NCBI GenBank assembly: GCA_018417955.1
Contig: JACTVC010000017.1
Span: forward strand, 1 to 64,000
Length of the DNA stretch: 64,000 bases
Direction of reading: 5' to 3'
Source: Laccaria trichodermophora
Taxonomy: Eukaryota; Basidiomycota; Agaricomycetes; Agaricales; Hydnangiaceae
This document shows, piece after piece, positions 35,224 to 46,775 of the stretch. The notes under the pieces were generated by a model that worked only from the letters and a program-made list of their open reading frames with translations, was not told the origin of the DNA and searched no databases. The translations under genes and the position numbers were made by a program. Numbering within the stretch: position 1 is the stretch's first letter; every line of letters starts with the position of its first letter.

Positions 35224-35428
35224 GATGCATTTCTCTGCCAGCCTCGTGATTCTCATACTGCCCGTCCTTCCCGTTGTCGTGTTGGCCGGTAGCGCACAGA
35301 CCGTAACAAAAAAATTTACTACTTTTTGTGTTACTAAAAAGTGTATCATATTTCACAGATTGCAAAGGATACCAGTTTTGCGAGACTCCAATATTCCAGT
35401 CACTGAGTCAGGCGCGCGGGAAATTTAG
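35224..35428 (+). CDS. possible short secreted peptide
   Basis: The frame starts MHFSASLVILILPVLPVVV and continues LAGSAQTVTKK, a convincing signal peptide with an Ala-x-Ala-like cleavage region. The remaining 40 residues have no recognised domain. It could be the first exon of a decayed secreted protein: the start resembles in style that of the HsbA-like gene 2.5 kb downstream, but the rest does not match it. Confidence 0.25.
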
Positions 35429-37672
35429 GGCAAGATGACGATGCAGTCACAGTTTGGTCACAGTGATTTTAAACTGACCGTACCCGTTGAATTTAAGATA
35501 TTGCCTCCCCATTTCCACTGTGTTGCTCAGGTGACCCGACTTTGTTGACGCGACTAGTGCACGTGATAGGCGAAAGCGGCGGAGCTTGAAGTGCTCAGTG
35601 AAACGTTGAAGGTAACTTACATCAGCTTCAGCCTCCAACTTAAACTTACTGCACCTCCTCTGAACCGGTTGACCTCTCAAATTTGTGCCTATCGATTCTC
35701 CTCCGACTAATGGGCCCTCTCTTTTATATCTTCTATCGCATATTTGCGCTGGTTATAGGCGATTTTGGCACACCAGCTTAAGTAGCTCCGGATGGGGTGT
35801 ACCGAACTGCACGAGATTCATCGACTTCCGCGTGTTACTTATCAGAAAGCGGCTCGCGGTTTTGGAGCGGGTTGCACATGGGGGAACCAATCGCTTGCAC
35901 GACTTTTAGGAGTGTTGTGTCCGTCTTTCAAGCATAACCGCATCAGTACAAGCTTCAGGCGTATCATATGGCGCGGAAGGTAACAATGGATCAGCTCCGG
36001 GGGACGAGTGGATGTGAAAACGGGGAACGAGCTCGGTAGCTCTTGACGCATGAGTATAATCGTCCACGAAAAGCGCAGATCAGTCCTCTCTTATCGATCG
36101 TCACGTCCGTGATTGATCCTTCTTGAACTTCGAAATCGTTGCCTCCAGTGGAGTTTACTCTAGGCCCCTGCCATAGTTCCCGGATCCACATGGATTGTTC
36201 GTGTTCGATCAGTCAAGTTCATCGAATTGCTGGTAAAGCGTGGGACGCCGCCACTTCAAAATGATGCCGTTCAGGAGTAAGTACAAGGATTTTGTGCGCA
36301 TCATTCGTTCTGAAGATCTTCCCCTAGTCAAAATGTGGATTCCGATACGACACGAACCCTTCAAAAGTAGGACATCAATTCACGAAGGAGCTTCATTCTT
36401 TGGTACCAATCATCGTGGACATGTGCGTTGCAACGTTTAGTACATTATATCAGTTTGCTCTGACCCAAAATAATTTCAGTGTTTACTCTCGGCTTCAATT
36501 ATAACGATTTTCGTGAAAATAACTACAATCCTTCAGCAAGTTTGATAATCGCCAGGAGGATACGTATCCTATTCTAGCGCCCAAACAATCAGTCCTACCC
36601 CCGTGTTCGTTCATCGCCCCACGTTCGTACCATCTACCTTCGGCAAGAGTCTACATACATATACATCTTTCCATCTCACGCCCATCTCATTGTTTTTGCC
36701 GAACTGGCCTTCAACTCTCCTACTTAGTCGTCAGGAAGAACGCTCAGCCTTACATGTTTGCAAGAAGGGCCAGCTGGAGCCTAATTCTCCTTTGATTTTC
36801 TTGGTGTGCGCCGTAATAAAAGTTGTTCCTCGACCATCGCATCACCAGTGTTTCTCGCCCAAACCCCCGTGTCATCATACGCTTTCCAAAACAAGTGCAT
36901 GCAAGCCTTTTACAACATTCGCTTATGCATCATGCCACACGTGCTAGAAGAATGATCACCAGCACGCTGTTCATGTGTTCTGCACACGTTTTTGATACGC
37001 TTGTCCCTTGTATGGATATGGGCCAGACAATGGGGGCAAAGCTGGGGATAGGACACTCTTCTTGAAGCTTTTGGGCCTCCAGCGTCTGCTTTAGCCAATG
37101 CGTTCTCTTCGAACTGGTGATGGAGACGACTGAGAGCCGGCACCCTAAACAGAAAGTGGATGGATAGAGACGAATGTGAACTCCATTTCAAGACTACGGA
37201 AGGCTCTTTCACAGCTAATCCCTCTGATCTCCATTTCGATTGGAGTTTTTGGAACGCTCAGGCGTGTCGCCTCCACCGTCATGTCTATTCGTTCATTCAA
37301 TTGCTACTCCAGGTTCACTGTAATTTGTTCGTCGTCTAAATTTTACCATTCGCGGAGGCGCCTAAGTCCCTGATATTGAACGGTCGGGTTGAGTACGGCA
37401 ATTGCTACCAAAGTCTTATGGCGGCCAATGGGTTACCGTTCTAATCGCTCATTTAGGACCGCGTTTGGACCAACAAGAGCTGAGCTATACATTACCTTCG
37501 CGGCATTGTCGTCTTCCCTTGTGATCCCCTGCGACGTTTGGTGTGCTGGGGAAGATGGATTATCACATTGCGCCTTATGATTGCGATTTGACGTGCACTG
37601 GTCCCATGGCTTCTAAGAATTCAGCCCTCCCATCCAAGCGACCTCATGCTTTTTCCTCTGGGAGTTGCGACG

Positions 37673-37678
37673 TATAAG
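37673..37678 (+). promoter_or_regulatory. TATA-box candidate of the HsbA-like gene
   Basis: TATAAG about 90 bp before the ATG at 37768, inside the sequence GTATAAGAGC, at a normal distance for a fungal core promoter. Confidence 0.45.
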
Positions 37679-37767
37679 AGCACAGTTTCGACGGCCGTTC
37701 ATTTCAACTCGAAGTTGGCGCCATCAAACCCACCCTGCACCTAACCTGTCAATTTACCTTGTAAACT

Positions 37768-38465
37768 ATGCGTTTCTTTACCCACCTCATTTCCTTGGTC
37801 CCTATAGTTCTTTCCGTCGCTTCGCTCGCCGACGCCCAAACGGTCCAGACCGACCTCAAGATTGTCAACGACGAGCTCTCATCTCTCACGACCCTCTTGA
37901 AAGGCTCCATTAGCACTGGGGCTCAAGTTCTAGTGAGTTTACCCTTATGAACAGACCAACATCTCGAGCCTTGTCGTGTTTAGGCGATCAGTGTTACTAC
38001 AGAAGGACTGACGAAGGCAGTTAAACAGCAGACGGCTGATATTCAGGTAAGGACAAAAAGATTTCAACGACGTTTCGTACTTATCAAGGGCCATCTTTAT
38101 TTTTTAGAAATCGCCCACCTTCAGCAATGATGATTCCCTGGCCATTGTCGCCATATTGGGGACGGTGACTGCTCCTTTAGTCACTGATGCATCAAGCGCT
38201 TTGGTCAAAGATAAATCTCAATTTGACAAACTCAAAGCGACGCAGGGCGTAGTCGCCATTCTCTCCCCGCTGATAGAGGCCGTTAAGAATTCTTTGCAGG
38301 CTTTTCCCAACAAGTTTCCAGTAAGTCACTTGAACTTTGCTGGGTTGATCGTATGTCGACTGTCCGTTCAAGGATGGTCCTGCCAAAGCTCAATTCAGCC
38401 AAGTTCAGAGTGGGATCAACAACCAGTTGGACATTGCTGCCAAAGCGTATGGTATCACTATCTGA
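37768..38465 (+). CDS. HsbA-like secreted surface-binding protein
   Basis: Four exons (37768-37932, 37984-38046, 38108-38320, 38373-38465) give 177 codons in phase. Residues 1-23 form a signal peptide (MRFFTHLISLVPIVLSVASL, then ADAQ). The mature part is a helical Thr/Ser/Lys-rich domain: VQTDLKIVNDELSSLTTLL, then IVAILGTVTAPLV and an all-helical tail. This pattern, the size and the absence of Cys fit the HsbA family (hydrophobic surface-binding protein A), first known from Aspergillus, where it binds hydrophobic surfaces and helps recruit cutinase-type enzymes. Expected to act outside the cell. Nothing is odd about the gene. Function in mushrooms is inference from the family. Confidence 0.8.
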
Positions 38466-40137
38466 GCGCGAACTTTATCTTGAAGAGGGCAAAGAGAGTC
38501 GAATTTTTTTCTTCATTCAAGTATTTCGGACTTTTTTGTAAGACTTGAGATGGCCGTTGTGCCTATGTAAATGATCTGTATGCCTATCTTCTCAACCACC
38601 GCTTCTTCAGGCGATGCTTGTTCTCTCTGACCAGTCCTTGGTGTATACTTTCTCTTCAATTTCGGTATTTCAGAGCTGTAGCAATCAACACCGAAAACAA
38701 TCCCCGCGCCCACCACCGGAAATTCCTAGCGCTCAGCAGGAACAAAAATCAAACTCGATACGTCATGGTTTGTATTCCGCTCTGGGTTAACCCTTGGGCC
38801 ACGTTATGGGCACGTTATAGTGCTAGCTACAGGGGACGGAACGGATATTCAAAGCGTGATGTGAGTGAGATTGTGAGAGAGGATGCTCATCACTTTCGTG
38901 AAAAAAAGGGAAAAAAAGTTCGAATTGTCCTCAGTTAATAACGACCGTGAAATTCACGCAGTCATTTGGGCCTAGACTTGGCTGAATCATTGGTTCCACT
39001 ATCTCCGAGTAGTCTCGTTCTCTTTACAACTTCAACGGATCGAATGAACAATCTTAGAATGGATCGCCGGCGGCCGATCTGCGCATATATTTCGGCCTTT
39101 CTTAAGCTTTGCCCTAACCGCAGCCTATTCTCAAAGCTTGTTTGTTGTGCTATACAGTACGTCTATGTCCTTCCTTCGCGGGGATCTTTGATGGTTGCCC
39201 TGAAGGTCGAAACTTGCCTTGTTTTCTCGGCCCGAAGATTATAACAGCTAAAAGTTCCACCGAATGTCCGGGAGCCATCACATCTCTGTTCCACGGATTC
39301 AATAATTAATAAGAAAAATACCGATCTTCGTGGGTGACGACCTGCTGCCGAATTCGTGGTAAATCCTTTATCCACCGAAGCCTGTGCCGTTTCTGTTGCA
39401 CGATAGTTCCCTTTTCCCGGAAGAAGTTACGCTCATCCCAACAGAGAGGCTATAACTATTGATGCCGCAGCCATACCGTGGTTTATTTTTGTAAATTACC
39501 TGTGGCATTCAATTATCGATTCTGAACAAACATGGTCACTTGTTGTGTTTCATAGTGACATTTTCTTGAATTTTAAAGCCGTTAATCTGAGTACATGGGC
39601 TTAATAACTTTTAATTTTTTAGTGATTAGTCCGACCACTTGTAATGGAGAATGCAGGGGAATACTGGGTCGTACCTTGATTGTACCTGTATATGCAGGGG
39701 GGCTAAACTTCGGTTGTCCGAGGTTCTTCCTGACGAAACAAAGATAAGGCGGAAATTCCCCTTCTACTCCCGCTCTACGCTTCACGTTCTCTTTGAGGCA
39801 GCGCGTTGTCAATTCATCATAACGCGTCGACTACGCTATGTGAAAGAGAAGCTTCTGGTCGCGCCCCACACTACGGATCTCCGCCGGAAGGAAGCAATTT
39901 ACCACAAGCATTGAAGAGGGATGATTCGGTCCGAAGGTTCATTTTTAGGCCTCCCATTACAAGTGTGTGCGTTAGGAAAAGCCCCCGAGAAAATAAGCTT
40001 GACGAGATTAAATAGATCCTGACTTCCAATTGGAGCGAACTTTTTCCATAGCATTAAAACTCTCCGAGTAAACAGCTTCTTTTCCGTCCGTCATATAAAT
40101 CAGACAACCCAGCGCCAAAAGTTATATCCCACCCATC
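38466..40137. other. spacer without recognisable gene
   Basis: Short frames of 60-106 codons only. The stretch just before 40138 carries the TATA candidate and leader of the WOPR gene. Confidence 0.5.
40094..40099 (+). promoter_or_regulatory. TATA-box candidate of the WOPR gene
   Basis: TATAAA in the context CATATAAATC about 40 bp before the ATG at 40138. Confidence 0.4.
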
Positions 40138-41246
40138 ATGTCCTTCTCAACCCCACAAAGTTTTATGGCTCCAAAATCCGCGACCGTAACACACCCTTCT
40201 CTTCGTAAGTCAAACGACCAACTGACTTAACAAACTAACGTATACATCCAGATATCCGGGACGCGAACGACGCTCATATCATTCTAGAGGCTGTGAGATT
40301 GGGCATTCTGCCTCTAATAACTCGGCGCCTTCTCGTAAACGAAAGGGATGAACTCCGTAGCGGTCAGGTCTACGTTTGGGAGGAGGCTCAAGACGATGGT
40401 GGACTTTTGCGATGGACAGATGGAAGAAGATGGTAGACCCTTCGCTTCCCCTTCCAACAGCTATTCTCAATCGACTCAACACAGGTCGCAAAGTCGGATG
40501 CGAGGTGACTACCTCTTTTACGAGGAAAAAATAGAAACAACCCAGGAGGAGCGCGATGCAAAAGCTGCTAGGCGGTAAGACAGCACCTTCTCTTTACCTC
40601 ATCAATACTCAACTGAGTGCCACAGCGCCCAACGAGCTTCAGACCCTAATGCATTTATATCACCTCCATTGAGACGGAAAGATCGGCCCTCAAAGCCAAA
40701 TGGACTTACAAAACAGACCTATTCCGTAACCGTAACATTTCCTGGATCAAGTGAAACTCGAAAGTGGCACGTTGTCGCGTATTTTTCCGTGCGTTTTCAA
40801 GTCATCAAACCAGGGGTGTGTTTGATTCCTTTTAGGGAAATGACTACTTGCGGTTACCTGTCATCGAAGATTATGATTACCTCAGGAATATACGTAAATC
40901 AACTGGAATTTTCTTCAGGAACCGAATTATTTGCCCAAGAAAAGACGGTGCTTCATACCATTCAGATGATAGCGACATGCACGATGTGGCGAACTCGTTA
41001 CCTCCACCGATACACAATTCGCACCCTTATCCCTTAGCACCGTTACCCAACATCAACCTTGCATCACGCTTCCATATCCCTCCGCCCATTCGGATCTCTC
41101 TCCCCCCCATCTCAGCTTTGGGGCCACAAGGGTGCAGGCCTCTCCTGCCACCTCTTCATAATGCCCATGCATCTCGTCAAATGCAATATACGCCTCTTTG
41201 TCCAGAGGATCGCCGTGTCTTGGAGAAATTCAAAGTCATCTTGTAA
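40138..41246 (+). CDS. WOPR-domain (Gti1/Pac2 family) transcription regulator
   Basis: Five exons (40138-40204, 40252-40432, 40485-40574, 40626-40788, 40836-41246) give 303 codons in phase. The WOPR domain is split as usual into two halves. The first, about residues 25-110, reads DANDAHIILEAV, LPLITRRL, VYVWEEAQDDGGLLRWTDG and SRMRGDYLFYEEK. The second, about 130-180, reads GLTKQTYSVTV and KWHVVAYFS followed by DYLRLPVI. The C-terminal third is Pro-rich and disordered. WOPR proteins bind DNA and act as master switches of morphology, sporulation and virulence programmes in fungi (Wor1, Gti1, Pac2). It is expected to be nuclear. The exon model is supported by the reading frame crossing four introns without a stop. 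Confidence 0.87.
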
Positions 41247-44017
41247 GGTAACGGAGAAACTACTGTACCTCTCTCTCACCTACTTGGCGCTTATTGCGTC
41301 AATTTCACTTCTATCTTACATTCTCGATATATCACGACCTTAATGTACAACACCTCACAAAACACGTCCTGTCCTCAGGAAAAATGTAGATAAAATGCTC
41401 TGGTGTATGTCTACCTACTAGTTATTAAATTATCCTGTCCATTCCTTACTTCAGACGCTTTATAAGTCATTGTGTAAGGCTTCTTCCAGCTCTGACTTAC
41501 TCGACAAATATATTTGGTTTTAGACTTGAAAGAAAATCTGAGACTAGGAGAACGTCTGTCTAGAATTTTGTCCACTAATGGACTGAGAGCTGGTATCTAG
41601 CAGTAAACGGCATTCGAGGCGATTACTTTATGGAATAAAGTCGATGTCACACATCCCGATTGGGAGGACAGAAAAAAAGTCAGTGTCAACTTCGCTTCGT
41701 CCTTGAGTAAACGAACAGACCAGATTGGCGGGATGCGCCAAATCCGGTGAGAAAAGACGCCTGGTCCATCATCGAAACAGAATGGTTTTCCCCATACCTG
41801 CGCACAGTTCATTACTTGCACCTCAGGCTTTGATTTTGAATGATGTTCTTAGCGATGAAAATTTTCTCTAATTCTTTGAAAAAATGGCAGAGACGAAGAA
41901 GTGGTAATTTTATGCAACGCCACACCACGCTGGAAACGTAGATGCACATACCCCCCCCCAGCAATCGATGCAGACCGCAGGAACGAAAATAAAACGTCCG
42001 AGAGAAGCCTGCTACTCTTTCTCAAGGGTTCTTAGGTCCCTTCCATATCCGGATCGGCTTAAGCCACTGAAGGAGGTCTTCCGAACCGACTTCCTGTCTT
42101 TCGGGAGTCGATGAGTCGCCGGTTATAAAGTCCTTGGCAAAAGCGCCGGTCGTAACATTTTGACCCAACCCCGACAGATTGGTCCGGTCAGGAAAATGGC
42201 TGGAGGTAGAAGAGTGGGCGTAGCGGGGAAAGAATTGAAGGCCAAGAAGCGTCGGCTGGCAGAGCAAGAGAGTGGTGGTGCAGAGACGATCGGTGCCTCA
42301 GCCACAATATCGCAATCACAGGAGGCGCCTCGCGGAGAAGAATAGAAGCGTGGGGGTAACAAAGATGAGATGATTGGGGGTCAGCCCCAGATACCAGGCC
42401 CAAGGGAGCCCCGTCTTCACCGGACCCGGACCGTAGGGGTAGCAAGGAGAAGGAGTTGAACGGCACGCGCCCCGATAACGTGTCCATCAGCAAATCGTGG
42501 AAATCCTGGTTTGCCCCTGTGATTTTCACAGCACGTGGTGGCGATTATATGGCCATACATGGCCATACATACAATTCACAAGCCTGGTATACGGTTGGCA
42601 ATCACATATATGCATTATATTAGATTATATTCCATTGTATATTTGCTTGACTGGTAGTACTTATGTTGTGATTTTAGACAGCTTGAAAGCCTACATAGAC
42701 CAAAATTCACAAATCTTGCCATCTCCAAGTCTGCTGTCTGATCATGTCTGTCATACTTGCGGAGATGGCAAATTCCAAACCATCTACAGCGCTGAGCTTG
42801 CTACGGAACAACTCTTTTTTCTCTTCTGTCCACATCCAGTGGCAGGTATGATGGCTTCTGGTTCATTGTCTACGTGAACTAACATTGCCTAACGGAACTG
42901 ACCTGAGTTTGAGTGAGCACATGAGTACATTTGGGATGAGACCCTAAGACCTTGAGATCGAACCCAGTGGAACACGAAAAAATTATTTATGTATAACTTA
43001 CTATAAGCGAGTAGCCACTCTGAAGATGTCCTTGTCAAAAAAGTTAAACCCTACAACCACGGCAACTGAGTATCTACAAGAAGTAAAATAGCTAGTGGAT
43101 TCAATCAAATCTTTTTTCTTGTTGCCAGCCTTAAACATTATATGGCCATATAATGGTCGGCAGATTTCACAATCCTTGTGAAGGTTGCCAATGTTTGTTA
43201 GGTTATATGGCTATGTCAAAACAACATACAATACATTGAATTGTGACAATTGTGTTGAATATATGGCCATATATAGCCATATATACTTTTTCCCAATTTG
43301 CTGATGTCGTCCTCGGGCTCACTCTGATATTTAGGCAAATGGACGTATTTTCAAAGGGAATGAGAGTCTGTATAGACGAGCGCTAGAGAGAATATATTCC
43401 AACACTCAACATACGCCGGGGATTGCAGTATGAACCGATCTTTTCAACGAAACGCCTTTTGGCTCCGAAGAACACGCCAAAACTGCGTGGAAATTGAGCA
43501 AAAGATCGTATTCAGGCGCATTTGAAATTCAGAGTGTATCAAGTGGGATAAAACCGATGCCACTCACCGGAGATTGAATAGAGATCATATAGCTTTGCCA
43601 ACAGCCTGAGGGCTCACGAATACAGCTACCAGGACTTGCCATAGCACCCCTGGTCCGACCTTGTCGTTCCATTCGACTCCGTTCACAGGGTTATCATCGA
43701 GACAATGTCAGGACACCAAGGTCTTGATGTGAGGATTGGTGGGGCGTAATTGCTCGGTCGGAGGGTAGGCGACAACTCGGGCAGATGATCGTTCAAACGT
43801 TCATGACGTATGGTCGTTCAAACAATCTTGGCAGAGTAGGGAAGCGTATGAGTTACGTGAGCTAAGCAACTGGATATTTCGCTCGGAGCCATCGATTGTC
43901 GATCTGGCCAAAAGAGTTGGAGACCGTGACAGTCACACGATGTTACTACAATTCACACAACGTGATTTTTCGGTCACGCCTGCCCCTAAACTGTCGCCAC
44001 CGCCTTCCAATTTAACA
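41247..44017. other. spacer containing an AT-rich palindromic region
   Basis: No recognisable gene. 42120-42480 has overlapping open frames on both strands but no family. The AT-rich palindromes at 42545-43290 are listed separately. Confidence 0.5.
42545..43290. repeat. AT-rich stretch with repeated TATGGCCATA palindromes
   Basis: The 10-bp palindrome TATGGCCATA or close forms occur at 42549, 42560, 43140, 43204 and 43262-43282, clustered at the two ends of a 750-bp AT-rich block that differs in base composition from its surroundings. This looks like the two ends of a small element. I could not fix inverted ends or a target duplication. Confidence 0.35.
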
Positions 44018-46023
44018 ATGAAGGAAATCCTATACATACAGGCCGGACAACTGTCAAATTACACAGGGACGCACTTTTGGAATACTCAAGAGAGCTATTT
44101 CGTATATGGTGACGGAGAAGAATCGCTTACAGACAATGATGTTTCGTTCCGAGAAGGAATTGGGCCAACGGTGTGTCATTCATTCGATCGACATACATAT
44201 AAAGGCCAATTGTGTTTACGGGGCAGGGGGAATTGACTATTTGCCCTAGGTTGCTTATTTTCGATAGAAAAGGTGCTTGAAAGTCGTTTGTTGTTCGTGT
44301 CAGAAGACATTCATCGTGCAGCCAATTTCGGGACTTTGGCGGCTAGTAACGCTATGGGTGAGGTGAATGATGTTGAAGATGAAAGTGCTCCTGGACCTTG
44401 GTACGTTTATCTACCCCTCTACTCCATTCCGACCTGACCCAAATCAAGGACGGGCGGTATCGTCGAGTATCGTCAAACCCGCATGGCCAAAAGTGTGTAT
44501 CAAAACAGAATGGAAGACTTTGAAGAACAAAACGAAGATCTTAGCCTGGCCGAAGAAGAATTGGGAGGCGTCAGATACTGGTCAGATTTCAATCGAGTGT
44601 ACTACGTTCCGCGGTCCGTTCAGAAGCTGTCAAATGTGGCTGAATGGGAGACGCCTGATGGAGATTGGGGGGCAGGGATGGAGTCATTCAAGAGCTACGA
44701 CGATGTACGTGTCTGCATTCTGTGGATAGAAAAGAGACTCTGACTGTGCATCATGGCAGGATAAGGATTTGATGGAGGGCGATGTGCGGTTGTTCGTTGA
44801 GGAGTGTGATTCTTTGCAGGTATGGTTGTGTCATCCTGAACTGGCTTTGACAAGTAAATATCTTTAGGGAGCACAAACAGTAAATGACACTGTTAGCTTT
44901 GGAGGATTCATGAGCGGTTTCCTGACCGCCTTCCGAGACGATTTCTCGAAGTTGCCGCTGTTGGTTTTTCCGATTCTCTCGGGGGCGGTTAGCGAAGAGA
45001 TCGATGTGGATAACGTAAGTACACAGTGGCGATTAATGGACGCTCACGTATGGATCTTGCGGCAGACGCTCCCGATGAAAAAAAGGATCAATGATGCTCT
45101 ATATCTGCGCTCGCTTAGCGAATTGTCTTCGATGACTGTGCCGCTCCAACCTCCCAGTCTTTGGTCCTGTGGATGGGATTACTTTCTGGCTCCCAATGTA
45201 AGGCTCTCGTGCTTCTTGCTTGAGGCGTCACTCATGTAAGTTAGCGAAACGAACTGTACCGTCAATCGGCTTATCTATCATGTCACATCGAGACTTCGAC
45301 TTTGCCCCTTCGGTAACTGATTTTTCATTCAACTAACGGAGAAGACTCCCGATTTATCTTGATCTTAGACTCAAAGAGACAACTGAGGATCTTTCCAGCA
45401 TCTCCGCAAAGCTTAACTGGCGAGGCACGACGCCATTTGTTAATCTCGGTGGAGTGTTTCCTGTTTCGAGCGGGGAGTTCGATCTTTCGCGGCAATTCGT
45501 GAATCTGTCGATTCCAGGTCCATTCATGGTGAGCCAAGATGCTTAAACCTTCAACTGTTATTAACGCCGGTTCGCGTAGGCCTCTTCACAGTACTCCCGA
45601 TCAGACGTGACGAGAGGATTTATCCCTTCGTGGATTTCCAATTACCAGAGCTCCGCAGCGGCGTTGTGGTCTCTACGAGACCCATATGTTTCAAGGTGGG
45701 GGTGACGATCTTTTGATTCTAAACGTCACCTTAAGTCTGAACTTAGGTTCCACGCGCCCACATATCCCATCCCGACATCGTTTCCTATTCATGCGGATAG
45801 ATCTAGACGTCCGCCTGGGGTGAATATGCTGTCGTCACTAGCGGCAAGTAGTGACACTGGATTATTGTTCAAGAATCATGCGACGTTTGTGGATAACTGT
45901 GTGAGAAGGCGTCGCTTGAACCTAGGCATTGATTTGGACGAGTTGAAGGAGCTGGGAAATGGTCTTTGGACTTTATACGACAATTGTTCGGAGGGTGGGG
46001 ACGTTGCAATGTTTGAGGACTGA
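44018..46023 (+). CDS. DML1: DML1/Misato family tubulin-like protein
   Basis: Eleven exons (44018-44172, 44250-44272, 44304-44400, 44449-44704, 44760-44819, 44868-45014, 45066-45197, 45245-45312, 45369-45528, 45580-45695, 45747-46023) give 496 codons in phase, the usual family size. The N-terminus MKEILYIQAGQLSNYTGTHF with WNTQESYF is diagnostic for Misato segment II; FGTLAASNA, VEYRQTRMAKSVYQ, LMEGDVRLFVEECDSLQ and FLTAFRDDFSKLP follow in the expected order. DML1 is essential in yeast and tied to mitochondrial DNA inheritance and partitioning; Misato has related roles in flies and humans. The protein is cytosolic/mitochondrial-surface. One 31-bp intron (44273-44303) is very short, the only weak spot of the model. 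Confidence 0.9.
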
Positions 46024-46775
46024 TTCTCGCATATTGGGGTCCCGTCCCAAAATCACATTTGATATAATAAATTTCAACTCCAAAAAATCCTGGACACTCC
46101 TACCGTCCACTGGTCGTCCCTTGTTTGAGGTAAAGGGTAGAACGAAGACTTACGGGGCACTATATGTCGCATCTGGCAGGGCGCATGCGAGTAACAATGG
46201 GATTTGGAGCATTGATATTCCCTTTGGAAAAAGGCACTACGAGAAAATCCCGATCTGTCCTGGATATTTGTCCTTGAAATTGTTCGGCGGCGCAAGTAAG
46301 CATCGGTGAAGCGACAAACATTGCTATTGTAATTGAGATAGAAAGGCCGACCAACGACGTGAATGAGAAGAAGACTCGCGGCTGATCAGGCCAATCTTTC
46401 TTTGAATGTGCATTTGTTGGTTGTTCAAAGGAGGCGTGCAAATTGATGTCAACAACGTCAAGTTCGCCCAATTGATGTCAACAACAAGCGTCAAACAAGC
46501 GTGCATATGGAAAGAAATTGATGTCAACAACTTCGCCCAATTGCCTGATCGTTCGCGCTCCGGATGAGGAATACTATCATGCAGAGCCATAAAAGCTTGT
46601 TGTCCGGTGAGATACATTGTTATAGACCGCTACGATTAAATTGTATGCCCCACTGGCGACGCAATCAGTTCCCAAAATTTGTGATGATTGTGTGTGGTAC
46701 AAAGTACCACAAGTATTTATTACATGAATACTATCGTAGTATAATTGGGCTACTGACTCTTAAAGATGGTCAGGT
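46024..46775. other. convergent spacer with short tandem repeats
   Basis: Lies between the 3' ends of DML1 and the chitinase. A plus frame continues open to 46309 but has no family signal. Contains the repeats at 46439-46540. Confidence 0.5.
46439..46540 (+). repeat. three spaced copies of AATTGATGTCAACAAC
   Basis: The 16-mer AATTGATGTCAACAAC occurs at 46441, 46470 and 46516, each followed by variants of GTCAAGTTCGCCC or AAGCGTC. TGATGTCA inside the unit is close to a CRE/ATF-type palindrome. Confidence 0.6.

Larger units (their letters stand above)
34211..37767. other. long spacer, one possible secreted-peptide frame
   Basis: 3.5 kb without a recognisable family. A plus-strand frame at 35224-35428 is noted separately. 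A frame of 127 codons at 34795-35178 has several Cys but no signal I can name. Confidence 0.45.

Noticed and set aside
41597..42530. Retrotransposon fragments around 42 kb
   Set aside because: Open frames on both strands but no reverse transcriptase, integrase, protease or long terminal repeats could be recognised.
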